Assembly: GCA_011033025.1 (NCBI GenBank)
Contig: WFMF01000127.1
Coordinates: forward strand, 310,001 to 374,000
Origin: Beroe forskalii
Lineage: Eukaryota > Ctenophora > Nuda > Beroida > Beroidae
DNA length: 64,000 bases
Reading direction: 5' to 3'
Every line of letters starts with the position of its first letter. Position 1 is the first letter of the stretch. A program made the position numbers and the translations under genes. Shown in pieces: positions 37,083 through 49,700 of the stretch. The notes under the pieces were generated by a model that was given only the letters and a program-made list of their open reading frames with translations, had not been told where the DNA came from and did no database searches.

Positions 37083-37492
37083 AGCATTTTCCTTGTGTTT
37101 GAATAATGTGTGTAATTAAGCAAAGAATTGTGAACTGATGACATCAAAAAACCGTTGAAATGTCATAGTCCATCGCAACAAAAAGTTTTGCAGCTATCAG
37201 ATAATGTCTTCACACTCAGATCAGTGTTTTGCCACTTTCAGAGCGGAGACGTGATTTGAAAATCACGTCTCCGCGCTGAGCGTGGCAAAATGCTGATCTG
37301 AGCGTGCAGACGTGATCTGAAATCACGTCTCCGCTCTGAAAGTGGTAAAACACTGATCTGAGTGTGAAGACATTATCTGATAGCTGTAAAACTTTTCGTT
37401 GCGATGGAATATGACATTTTGACGGTATTTTGATGTCATTAGTTCACAATTCTTTGCGTAATTACGCTTATTATTCAAACACAAGGAAAATT
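37083..37492. repeat. 410-bp palindrome (fold-back element)
   Basis: The left arm starts TTTTCCTTGTGTTTGAATAA and the right arm ends TTATTCAAACACAAGGAAAA. The arms stay paired through CAAAGAATTGTGAAC, AATGTCATAGTCCATCGCAA, AGATAATGTCTTCACACTCA and GAGCGGAGACGTGAT to a centre near 37265-37290. Short pieces (ACGTGATTTCAGATCACG, CTCAGATCAG) recur at 37020-37080, and related words occur at 36700-36800, suggesting a larger decayed element. Confidence 0.8.
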
Positions 37493-39374
37493 TTTATAAC
37501 TGCATTTTAAACTATAATATCTTACTTTTGTTAGTGCCGCAACTAAGTGTCAAATACTTGGCTGGTCTTCCGTCAGCCACTCAGCAAGGCTGTCACCATG
37601 AATACGTCGCCTTTTTATTTTGGGGCATGTACTTCATACCCAGCGCACAGTGATGTCTTATCACTGATCACACCTTAAACAAATCAATGAACGAAACAAA
37701 CTCGCTAAGTAGATTTAGACGATACAAAATTGCGATAAGGTATAGTTTCGGGAAAAATTATGCCGCTGATGGAAGACGTGATTTGGTACTCCTGAAATTT
37801 GGGATCGGCGAGGTGCTGACTGTGTTCTGTCACTGGGACACCAAACAGCGCCGGTTGGCGATTTTGCAATTTGCTCATTTGCCCAGAGTAGACAGATTAG
37901 CCCCACACATACTACCATACTCAGTCACATCATGTGGAATCGTATATCACCAAATAAACCGGTTCATATTTGATTGTGTGAAAACGCCATTTTGACCTGT
38001 TTCTGGTCAAAAGCCTGAATACCATGCCGGTCACTTTTTTTTCGTGATAACACAAGATACACATTCACAAAGTAGTGTAGTGTTTTACCACTTTTATATT
38101 ATGAATGTAATTGTTTTGTATTAAAATATACGACGACTTTTTCTTTCCAAATTTTTGTTTTCGGGATGTGAATTATAGTAATTTTTGAGTGAAGGAAGGG
38201 AACAATTAATTAATTAATTGATTAATTAATTAATTAATTGTTACCAAATATAGTTATAAATTCGCTATGTTAACTGTCGCTTCTATATTGACTTAAATAT
38301 TCGTCATATTGACGAAATATTTCGTCTTAAACGAAAATTCCGACTGAATTTTGACAGTGCGATATTTACAACTTTTTAAAGTTTTTATTTCAATATAATA
38401 TGACAAACATATATAAATGAATGACTGTGGTGAGATTGATTTGACCTCTAAAATGATTCGTGTACTTTGACCCAATGTGTATTGTGCTATGTTATAACGC
38501 AGAGTTATATTTCCCCTTAAAATTGAATGTGTTGGTATAATGATTATTAAACATATTTGATAAAATATCTCGTATCATTTCCAATGCACTTATTTTCAAA
38601 ATCTCAAACAGAAGTTCGAATCAAATTTCAAACTACTAAATTAATATCATGAAGTTCTGTCACAGATAGAATTTTATCCCAATTAATAGAAATAGAATTG
38701 AATATCGTTTACATTCCATTCAAACTCCATTCTCTTTCCATACTGTATGGCAATGTCTTGAAACCTTATTTCATCTCACTAAAATAATAGGTCATGTCAC
38801 TGTCAAGCCATTGCCATGAATTGGAAGGGATGAAAAAGATCGCAGGATTGAGGATTGCAACTGGAACCTGATGAAATCATCAATGGTAAGTCTTGGTGAG
38901 TTTCCTAAATAGCAGATATCATCATTTTAATGATGGTAAATTAGAAATGATTATTGTTAAATTGAGCGATCAGCTTGCTGATTACTCGCCAGTTTCACCT
39001 TTCAGCAAGGAATAAAAAATCAGCGTTCAAACTAACATACTTCTAGACTTCAGCTGACCTAGTGGGCCCTATCAACCCCGCTAATATCTCTCCTACAGGG
39101 TGCATTCTACCCTAATCAACCACCTTCATTCAGATCATTCTCATTGTTTCAGAAAGCGCACATTGAATGACACGCCCTTTAGAATTCTTATTATTCCAGG
39201 GAAAATATAGGCAAATTTTGGGTGTGTTTAGAAAATTAAGGGCCGTATATTTTAATGAGGATAAGATAATTGGGGGGGGACTCTTTGAAGGTAAGCCCAA
39301 AGCTTGAAGCCGGGTTTCTCGATAAGGATTCTGTCCCTAAATGTCCCCTAAAGTGTAAATTCCGACACTTTCAT

Positions 39375-39492
39375 GGAAGGCGCGGAGCGTGATATGTTGC
39401 TAGTTGCGCGCATACTTCCTTATTATGCGCGCGCGCGCGGTGGAGCGCGCTTACTTCCTTATTACGCGCCGCGCGCGCGGTGGAGCGCGCGA
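39375..39492. repeat. GC-rich tandem duplication
   Basis: Two adjacent copies of (A/T)TACTTCCTTATTANGCGC followed by GCGCGCGGTGGAGCGCGC, in otherwise AT-rich DNA. No coding sense seen. Confidence 0.75.
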
Positions 39493-40129
39493 TTCGAATA
39501 GGATCCTATCATTGATCAAAATTTAATCTCCGCGGTTTGCGGTCAGGTTTCCGAAACAATTGAAGGCAACCCGCAACATGAAGTTGTGTCTATTGAAGAT
39601 AATTTCATGGTTGGTGGAACGATCTGATAATTGTCCCAGTAAATTTCATAGCCCAATCGGGATGTCATAGTTATAAAATGTTATAGAATTGCATCGAGAT
39701 ACAGCAAATAGCAATGCAGTTTCAGTTGTTGGGGCCCAGCAACTTAAACTTTATGCTGGGTACGTTAATAGAGCAGATTTCTCAATTAACGGATAAATTT
39801 TAACCTTCTCGTAAAATATGGTCCGTCTCTCATTCTCTATGATAATGATACAACTTTTAGGTCACAATTGGGGATTATATTAAGCGGTTATATGGTATGG
39901 TGAATGTTATTTTGGGTCGATGTTAGGTTCTTGGTTTAGAACGAACAAAAGGATTGAGGTTTTGAGTTTTGACGACACTCAATGCCGATACTATTTAAGA
40001 CAAACGTAGCTATCTGATTTTGCGCACTTACTTCCTGTTCCGAATTTGTCCCAAGACCCTATTCATTACACACCCAGCCTATGCAATTTGCATCCCTTTT
40101 ATGCTCAGCCTTTGCTATTTGCATGCGAT

Positions 40130-40195
40130 ATTGCGGTGCGCGGCTTTTTCATGCGTTGCGCGGCGTAATCATGAGCGGCTCATTGCCTTAATTAT
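40130..40195. mobile_element. MITE-like fragment, GCGCACGATTAC family (reverse)
   Basis: GGTGCGCGGCTTTTTCATGC and GCGCGGCGTAATCATGAGCG match the complement of the core seen at 20365-20460 and 56045-56215. Confidence 0.55.
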
Positions 40196-41473
40196 TAACA
40201 GCCAGTTTTTTTTTTGTTTCAAAACCCCAGAGGGGCACCGCTAAGGGCTTCAAAATATAAGTTATATGAAACAATATAATCATTTACCAAATAGAAACAA
40301 AATATTAAGTCTTCCCCTGCTCATGTCAGGTTAAAATGACTAAAATCGCGAAAACAGTGAGCAGCGCAAAAAACGCCGTGCACGTGGGAATTCGACAGTC
40401 GAAATGCAAGTCCTCCGTAGTCCGTATGGTATTCCTGGATGGCTGTGACGCGAGGAATAGAGAGAATTATGAAACATTGACTTAAACGCATGTCAAGTTG
40501 ACGTCAAAACTTGATGTTGAAGAATGAACTATGAACATTGGCATCATTTCTGACATCACTCGTCTGTATTTGGTAATTGCGTGGCGCCAACAAGATTATG
40601 GGTGCGGGTCACTGAAATTAGGAGAATTTGCCATGTCATCCCATCAAATGTCGCCCTGTTTTCCTAGAATCCTACGTGTCTCTTTTGGAGCGGGCTGCTC
40701 AATGTAAACCCAGCCTCAATTGTCAATACACACTCTCTTATTGCACCTCATCGGAGCAAGATTCCTGATTGTTTGACTTCGGAACAAAGCTTTCTTATAA
40801 TTCGAAGACTGTTAGGAGTCACCAGCAGGCTTTCCAATCCACATGTCCCACTGAAAGTAGATCGGAAGCTATTCGTCACTGATTAACTACTCTAATTCCT
40901 GATAATTACGTCACTTCAAACCGCCCATTTGTTGGGAAAGTTCTGCTTGTGCGGAGTGGCAACATGGACCAATGTCCGTCTAGATTGCTTCGCACAGCTG
41001 CAATTCCCCTTCTAAGTTTTATAATGGCATTGTGATTGCAATCGCTTCGTTAATCCTCATGGCGTTGCGACGCCAGGATTGATTGGGGTTATTATAGGTG
41101 GTCACCTTTTATTTCATTTATTTTGTCTCATTCGCAGTTTTATCGAAGGGTCGTGTTTTATTTGCAGTGAGTGTCCAAGCGTTACTTATCTTGCTGCTTG
41201 GAGATTGAAATATTGTCCTTCTCTATAATTTTATCGATAGCTATTTTCTTGCTTTAATTTCAGAGTTTCAGTATGCGGATTACGTATAACTCATGCGGAT
41301 TATAACTTCATTTCTTTACGTTCTCACTCGAATTCTCGAATGAAAAGCACCCTCAATTACCTTTGATACGAACAAATTACTGAATGCCCCATCTAAATTT
41401 CCAATATTAATCCTGATAGTTGGCGTTGATATTGAAATATTTGATATAAAATTCCCAATTTGAGTGACTACGA

Positions 41474-43749
41474 ATGTTGCTCACTGCTACTTTGTTGGCT
41501 TTGTAAGTATATCACAAAATTCATTAAAATATTTTTACTGATTGCCATCGATATACACCAAATATTCCCTTATTCCCTCTAATTATTCTTCATCATTCCC
41601 AGATTGCCAGCTCCAGGCTAATTCCCCCTACCCCCAGATTGCCAGCTCCCTTATTCCCGCAGCTCCCTAATTCCCCTCCCCCCAGATTTCCAACTCCCTA
41701 ATTTCCCCTTCCCTCAGATTACCAGCTCCTTATTCCACCTAATAAAGTAATTCCCCCCCCAGATTGCCGGCTCTTTAATTCCCCCAGCTCTTTGATTCCC
41801 CAGCTCCCTAATTCCCTCTCCCCTCCCAGATTGCTAGCCTTCTAATCCCCCTCCCCCAGATTGCTAGCTCCTAATCCCCCAACTCCCTAATCCCCCAACT
41901 CCCTAATCCCCCAACTCCCTAATCCCCCAACTCTCTAATCCCCCCAACTCCCTAACCCCCCTCCCCCAGATTGCCAGCGGTAGTCCTCTCCGGACAGCAC
42001 ACTCCCGCAGGATGGGCCTGTGCTCCGCTCACCGTGATCGAGTCATCCCACGAGGATTGTCTGGGTTCCGCTACCCTCAGCGGAGGAACCTGGTCCGTCA
42101 GCACCAAGAAGGTAAGGGGTTGTGACGTCATTGTCAGGGGTTAGAGTGGGGGAGTTGATGACGTCATTATCAGGGGTTAGAGTGGGGAGTTGATGACGTC
42201 ATTATCATGGTTTATTTTCAAATAATATTTTCAAATAATATTTTCAAATAATATTTTCAAATAATATTTTCAAATAATATTTTGAAATAATATTTTGAAA
42301 TAATATTTTGAAACAATATTTTCAAATAACATTTAAAATGATATCAAGCACATCTCTTTTTCAGGTTGATGGAGGTATCAACCGGTTCTGTGTAGTCACA
42401 CTTTCTGGTGTGGGTATCAAGGAAAACCAAGACTTCTACGTCAAGGGAACCTTTACCACCTCCGAAAACATTGGACCTTACGGGGGTATCTCCTTCAATA
42501 TGGAGGATGCTGATAATGGCAACTACGTCATGATGAGGTATGCAATTAGTGCTAATTAGATCTCATGATGAGGTATGAAATTAGTGCTAATTAGATCTCA
42601 TGATGAGGTATTTTTATCTACATACTACAGTACAGAAGTGCTGCAATATGACCAACTATGTCTCTATAATTAATGATTCCAATTAGCTCTGGAAATTGAT
42701 TTGAAATTTTCGGAGTGATTCTCATTTCGGAACTCATTTTAGCACCTGTGTTACAACGATTAAATCTCAATAATGGGAAGAATTAGCGGTTCACGAAGTT
42801 GTTTATGAAGTTTTGACATTGAACCGCCTATTTTTCTTAAGCGGCGTTTAAAGTCCACGCACGAGAAAAAGACGGTTCAACGTCATCATCTCACTACATC
42901 ATGATATGATCATGACGTCATCCTACCCGCCTATTTTTCTTACGCGGCGTTTAATATAATATGTATTTGATGCTTCTCAGGTTGAAGAACACCGGTGCTT
43001 CCAACGTTGAGACTGGACGACTCATCAACAAGTTCAAGTCCCAGTCGGAAGCCAAGACTTCATCCAAGGCAAACGCAGCCGTGGCCTCAGGGTCAGCTAA
43101 CTCTGGGTGAGTTGAATATATTGATTGGAAAGGATATCGGAGGGAATATTAAGCTATCTTTTTTCGAAAGTAATCGAAACAAACAATACTTTGGCAGGAC
43201 ATAATTGAAAATGAGTTTCCTCGTCTAGAAGGCATTATTAGATCAAATAATAAAAATGGGTCGTCTGAAATTGATTATAATGACCCCTGTTCTGACCCCC
43301 TGCTAACCCCCATTACTGACCCCCTGCTATTTTCATATCCCCTATTATTAGGTCATATAATAACAGCCATATTCCCCTCAGAAATCCTTGTAAACGAAGG
43401 AGAGGAGTCTGTTTATATCAACGGAGTTCTGCAGACCGACATTTCCGGATACCAGCCTTTCTACGTACAGCCTGGTTAGTAGAAAAGTTGCAAAAACTGT
43501 CCGTAAAATATTGATATAAAATGAGCTTTTGTCTTAGTTTTGGAAAATAACATGATACTTCACAATTTTTCATTTCTTCGCTGTACACTTAAAAAGTCGT
43601 ATCTTTTAAAAAAATTAAAATTTGTTTTTTATTTATCATTTTTAGGTGCGGTCGGGTTCGCTTTCCAGAACGCAAAGGACTGGGGACTGAAGGTGTCCGG
43701 AGCTGAAGTGTGCTCGTATTGTGTGGGAGCCAACGGCAACAAATACATG
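41474..43749 (+). CDS. Module 1 of the secreted protein: signal peptide and LamG-like region (exons 1-6)
   Basis: Exon 1 codes MLLTATLLA and joins exon 2 at LLPAVVLSGQHTPAGWACAP, a typical signal peptide with likely cleavage near VLSGQ. Exons 3-6 code FYVKGTFTTSENIGPYGGIS, FNMEDADNGNYVMMR and, later, GAVGFAFQNAKDWGLKVSG, resembling the jelly-roll (LamG/ConA-like) fold in which a GGI/GIVF strand is followed by DxxNYYxxR and a GxVGF strand. It ends in VCSYCVGANGNKYM, starting the Cys-rich part. Exon 4 (42981-43106) ends in phase 2 while exon 5 (43382-43474) needs phase 1. All other joints are consistent, so a one-base error, an unusual splice or a real frameshift lies there. Confidence 0.75.
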
Positions 43750-46700
43750 GTAAGATTTTAATTCTGTTTCCAATTGATGGGACAAGTAAGCAATAATACT
43801 GGACAGGAAAACCACGGCAGTATCGTATTTTTTGCCGTATATTTTCCTAAAAAATACGTATTTTTACAACATTGGTCTCAGATCGGTGAATCGTACACTG
43901 ACGGTCTCCAGACCTGTACCTGCGACGCTGCAGGAGGCATGTCTTGCAAATGTGGAGCTACTCTTACCTGTCCTGCTGGACAGTCAGTCTGGACTGATCA
44001 GGAGACGTGCGAGTCCAAGTGCATCAGACGTGAGTTAAACGCAAGGAAATATTCTTTTATTTACTTTTTATCACTAGGAGGATTGCGGGTTGCGTGTTTA
44101 AGTGTATCAGAAGTAAGTTAATTTGATTTTATTTCGCGTAAAATCATTACGCGCGCATTTCGCGCGCGCTGCAGTCTCTTTCACTGCGTTGGACCAAATG
44201 TGAAACACAAGGAAACATTTTGTATTTTTCCCTAGATATCCTTTGATTTCAGCCCCGGCGTACTGCATCAGCTCTGGTGATCCCCATTACAAATCATTTG
44301 ATGGAAAGTACTTTGATTTCCATGGACAATGTACCTACCAGGCTGCTAGCTGTGACGACTTCAAGGTACGCAATTCATTCCCCGCGCATGATATAATGAA
44401 CTTGTTGAGATATATTTGGAAAATGTCTAACCAAATATCGAGGAATTTATCTCTTCCGTTCAACAAATTTTCCTCAAATCCCGCTTATTTCTCTCTAATA
44501 ATCCCACTAACTTCTCCCAAATCCCACTAATATCCTCCAAATCCCTGCAGGTGTTCTTCAAGAACATTGACCGACACAACAGAGCACCCCGGTACACCTA
44601 CCGTATTGAGCTGGAGTTTGAAGGGAGTGTCTTCAGCATCGCTGCAGGATACCAAGCTCATGTAGATGGAGCTGCAGTCCAGGTATGAATATTTAGCTCA
44701 ATTTCTGGTGGAAGCTGAATTTCAGGTGAGTTTTTGGTGAAATTTAAATCCGGTAGGTAACATTTTATCCCCTACCATCTTATCCCCTACCACCTGATCC
44801 CCTAACATTTTATCCTCTAAGTATAACATGTTATCCCCCATGGCCGTTTTGACAAAAATCTTGTGGCATCTGCAAGATCTGTGCATCGAGAAACACAATT
44901 TGTATAGAAATTTTATTGCAAAGTGGCGACTAAAATTCACCGAAACTTGCACTTCTCCCAGGTTCCGTACATCAATCTTCACTAAAACGTGCACTTCTCC
45001 CAAGGTTCCATACATCAAGCACTACGTCAACGGAGACAGAGTTGAAATCATCAACAACGGACAGCTGGAAATCAGACTGTACAGCAAGGGACGAGAGCCT
45101 TCCGTAAGACTGAGGGCTACCAACGGAGGGTTCTACATCAACGCAGGTACTGTCACTGGTCAAAACAAGTGATGTTGCTTTTTTGACACTTTGAAGCTTA
45201 GAAGACCATCCTAGTCAAAGAATAATTTATAAATCACTTCACTCTGGTACTACTTCACTCTACATCAACTGACTCTGACACCACTTCACCCTGACACCAC
45301 TCTGACACCACTTCACTCTGACACCACTTCACCCTGACACCACTTCACCCTGACACCACTTCACTCTGACACCACTTCACCCTGACACCACTTCACCCTG
45401 ACACCACTACTCTGACACCACTTCACCCTGACACCACTTCACCTTGACACCACTTCACTCTGACACCACTCCACTCCACCTAACTCTGACACCATTTCAC
45501 TCTGACACCAATTCACTCTGACACCACTTTTTGATACCACTTCACCCTGACACCACTTCACTCTGACATCACTTTTTGACACCACTTCACCCTGACACCA
45601 CTTCACTCTGACACCACTTGACTTTTCACAACGCAGAGATGTGGCTGCATGGATCCTGTGCGGACATCACTGAGGGACTTTGCGGTAACTGGAATGGAAA
45701 TGCTGGGGATGAGTTCATGCCAACAAATAACATCAACAGCTGGGGAGACAGCTACAAGCAGGTCCTTATTATTAATTTTTTTTTATTATAATTTTTTTTT
45801 ATTATAATTTTTTTTATTATAAATAGTCAGGGGGTTTATTCCTAAACGGAACTTAGGTCAATAATATGCCCTTGGCTGAGAGTATTGTGACACCTTATAT
45901 TTCATATGATTTATATTTATTGCTTGAAATGTGATTAAATGTAAGTTTCTTGTCTGTAAAAGTTTCTTGACCACAGTACGACGAGCATTGCCCTGCTCCC
46001 CCCGAGCCATGGGATCCCTGCAAGGATATCAGCGAAACTGCCAGGGCTGAAGCTATGGAACTTTGCTCACCTATGCTAAGTAAGTTGGCAAGTTGCCCAG
46101 CAGAACCCCTTTTGCTCACCTATGCTAAGTAAGACCCTTGTTTCTACCTTCTACATCCTGTTTTATCATGAACCCTTTAACCCTATAAAATATTGCGAAA
46201 GCAGAAGCTATGGTTCCTGCTCTCCTAACATCGGAACTTATAAGAGCATTTTATATTATCAAAGAGAAACGCAGAGCTTTCATCTAAGCAGACAGAACAT
46301 CAATGGTGAAGCCCGGAAACGTTTTGAGCACTTCGTGCCCCTAGGAAACCGCCAATTAAACCATTGATTTATTATCGCAGATTTCAAGAACCCTCGGTTT
46401 AAAATACAGTAGGAATTAATGTTTCCTCCCTCCTTCAGAGGCTCCATTTGCGGCCTGTAACGGAGTCGTGGATCCTGGTAACGAGAAGGAAGGTATCATG
46501 AACCAGTGTGCAACTGATGTCTGTAACTGCTTCATTGACGAGGTATGTATAATTTTAGAACTTAGAATTGTAATTCTGAAATTAAGAAATTTCAAAACAA
46601 GTAACCACGACATGTTAATTGCAGCGAATTTTCATCATACCATATCATGCATATGACATCATTTCGAATTTTCGAATAATACATCGGCGCATTCAAATCT

Positions 46701-49700
46701 TTTTTTGCAATTTTATAATTTTGTATCTGCTACTTATCCCTATTTCTTTCAGAGTTGTGCTTGCTCCCAATTCGACGTGTACGCTTCTTCTTGTATTAAC
46801 AATGGAATTGACTTGGCTAACTGGCGTGAGAGTGTCGCGTTTTGCCGTAAGTTATCGAAATAATCACTTTTTGTCCTGTCGTTGATCATGTATTGAACAG
46901 CCTAACACTTTTTTCATATATACATTTAAAGTCACTGCCACCGCGAGCTTTGTTTCTTTAAATAACGCACGCATTTCGTGCGTTATTTTCAAATAATCAC
47001 GAGCTCAATGACCGCTCTGCTACAATTTGAGTAAAATGACCACTCGCCTACTACAATCTAAGTGAAAATTAGATTAAAAAAAGAAAAACCAAACAAAAAA
47101 CTAACGCTCCCTCTCTTCTGCAGCGTACGAATGCCCTGAAGGACAGGTCTACAACGCTAAGGGCCCTACTCCCGTCCCCACCTGTCTGGAAAGGTAGGAC
47201 CTTATTCATAGTAATGTATCTGATTTTCTCGTCACCAGCTGCCATCCACTTGACACGGTCTACCCTCCAAACTCCCCTATTATTTGCTTGTAATGAATGA
47301 CCCCTTAACCCGATAACCCTAGAAACTGATTATACATCCAAGATAAAGATTTATCTTATAAAACAACCCACAGGAACCCGACCCCCACTGGAACAGTTCG
47401 TGGTTGTTTCTGTCCCAACGGACAGTTCCTACAGGACGGTGTCTGTGTGGGAGCTAACCAGTGCAAGTGTCTCTACGAGGGAGTCTTCTATAACGTGAGT
47501 ACTTTATGTATTTGTATTTTTTTGTTATTTTTGGTATTTTCTATATTTGGTATTTTCTATATTTTGTATTTTCTGTATTGATATTTTCTATATTTGGTAT
47601 TTTCTATATTTGGTATTTTCTATGTTAGGTATTTTCTATATTTGATGTTTTCTATATTTGATGTTTTCTATATGTGATGTTTTCTATATTTTGTATTTTC
47701 TGTATTGATATTTTCTATATTTGGTATTTTCTATATTTGGTATTTTCTATGTTAGGTGTTTTCTATATTTGGTATTTTCTATAACGTGAGTATTTTCAAT
47801 GTTTAGTATTTTCTATGTTTGGTATTTTATATATTTGGTGGAAGATTTAACTAAACTTGGTGGAAGATTTTTAAATTATTCCTTACTTTATCTAAAATTG
47901 AACAAAATTTTTAGTTTGAGTTTGAAAAACGTATGTGTTTGTGTTAAAACGTGCACTTGTGTTGAAATGTTGAAGGCATTCAGAAACTTAGAATTATTCT
48001 GCAAATCGTCGCATTACTCGTAGTGTTTATGATTGCAGATCATTCGAAGATACCTCAATTCTATCCTTGTTTAAATAATGCTGCATTAAAACTGACCTAA
48101 CTTGACATTTTACGGATCGAAAAGCTAGAATTTAAGAATATTGAACCGTGAATGCTAGTTACTGCAATTGCTGATTTGCAGTACTAAAGAAGAAGTAACT
48201 GAAAATCAGAATCTACCATGACCAATTCTAATTTCTGAAATTCCTCACAGGATTATTTTCCCTTAGAAGAGGCAAACCATCCGAAAAAATGCATATTATT
48301 TCATTAATTTCCAATAATTACCCGGTTTATTTCCTCAGAACGGACAAACCATCCGGAAGGATGCTGAATGTGAGGAATGCGTATGCAAGGATGGAGGTGA
48401 GATGACCTGCTCACCATTCGAGTGTCCTGCTCTGAACTGTGCTAGTGATGAACTGGAGGCTCAGGAAGCTGATGAGTGCTGTCCTAAGTGTCTCGCTGGA
48501 TGGGTCGAGGTACGTGACAATATTCGATTTTCAGAGTTGCTAAATACGTACTTTTTAAAAATAATTTCCCGCAGGCCTTCAGTTTTGTTTCTTTTCTCAC
48601 AATTTCTCTCTTTTTCCCAGTCTCTGATTGGCTGATTTGGTGTCGGTTTTTTCTCACAATTTCTCTCTTTTCCCCAGGCCCTGAACCCTGAAGTGACAGT
48701 GAAGCAAGGACAGAACATTGAGTTGACGTGCTCTGTCAAAGTGGACGGAGTGATGAAGGATGATATCAAGTGGTATAAGGATGGAGAGGAAATTACCAAG
48801 GGAATCTCCAAGGACAAGTGGGTATTATTGCGCGCTCATTCCAAAGATATATCCGTTTAAAAGTGAAAAAAAAACTATAATTTGCACCTTTCGTTTGAGA
48901 ATTTATGACACTTCTGAGCTGCGGGTGGGTGACGATTCCCCTATTTTTGTCCTCAATAAATCATCCCCCAAACTTGTCCTGAAAGTGAAGAAGTCCGAGG
49001 TTGACGATGACGGAACCTACACCTGTGAAGCCACCAAGGGTGACGTAACAGCTAGTGATGATTTTGATGTGACGGTGGTGGGCCCTAAGATCTGTGAGCA
49101 TGAGGATGGGACAACGTGGGAGGAGGGAGAGGAGTACAAACCAACTGAGGTATTATTAAAAAAAGAATGAGGTAGGGAAACTAGGTTCTAAATTGACAGA
49201 AGTTAGTGCCACCGGTTGCTCTGATTCATTTCAGAAATACGAAGCTTCATCCTTCATACATTTCTCCAACATTGTCTTACCATTTCTAGAAAATTCTGAA
49301 ATTTTCTAACAACTCTGACATATTTTCTAACATTTCCTAACATTAGTTAACATCTCCCCACTCCCTGCAGACCGTGGTATGCACATGTGACCAAACCGGA
49401 GAGCACGAATGCCAATGTGCTGATGATGGTGAGGAATGTGAGGACCCTAACCCCGTCGCTTGGTTCAATGACGAGTGTGTCAAGACTTGCGTTCCTGAAC
49501 CCGGTCTATGTTCCGCTGCAGGTAACAATTCGAGTTTTATTAAATTTATAATACTACCCGAGAGTTATGATTTCTCACCGATTTTATCCAATTTCAAAGT
49601 TCTTATGGGTGCCCCACCGTGGTTTTATACAAACAAACAAATTTCCCATTGACGCCATTTATCATTTATACCACCGACACCTTTTGTCATTTGCAGCTGA

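Larger units (their letters stand above)
34906..41473. other. Repeat-rich gap between two plus-strand genes, no gene seen
   Basis: 6.6 kb with no supported exon. It contains an inverted repeat related to the TGACGTCA family at about 35731-35806 (AATAGACG / CGTCTATTT), a 410-bp palindrome at 37083-37492, an (ATTA)n tract at 38205-38240, a GC-rich duplication at 39375-39492 and a GCGCGG element at 40130-40195. The frames at 36373-36579 and 37687-37995 are probably parts of decayed elements. Confidence 0.5.

Noticed and set aside
37687-37995. 102-codon frame as a gene
   Set aside because: No splice or family support, lies next to a large palindrome and overlaps a frame on the other strand.
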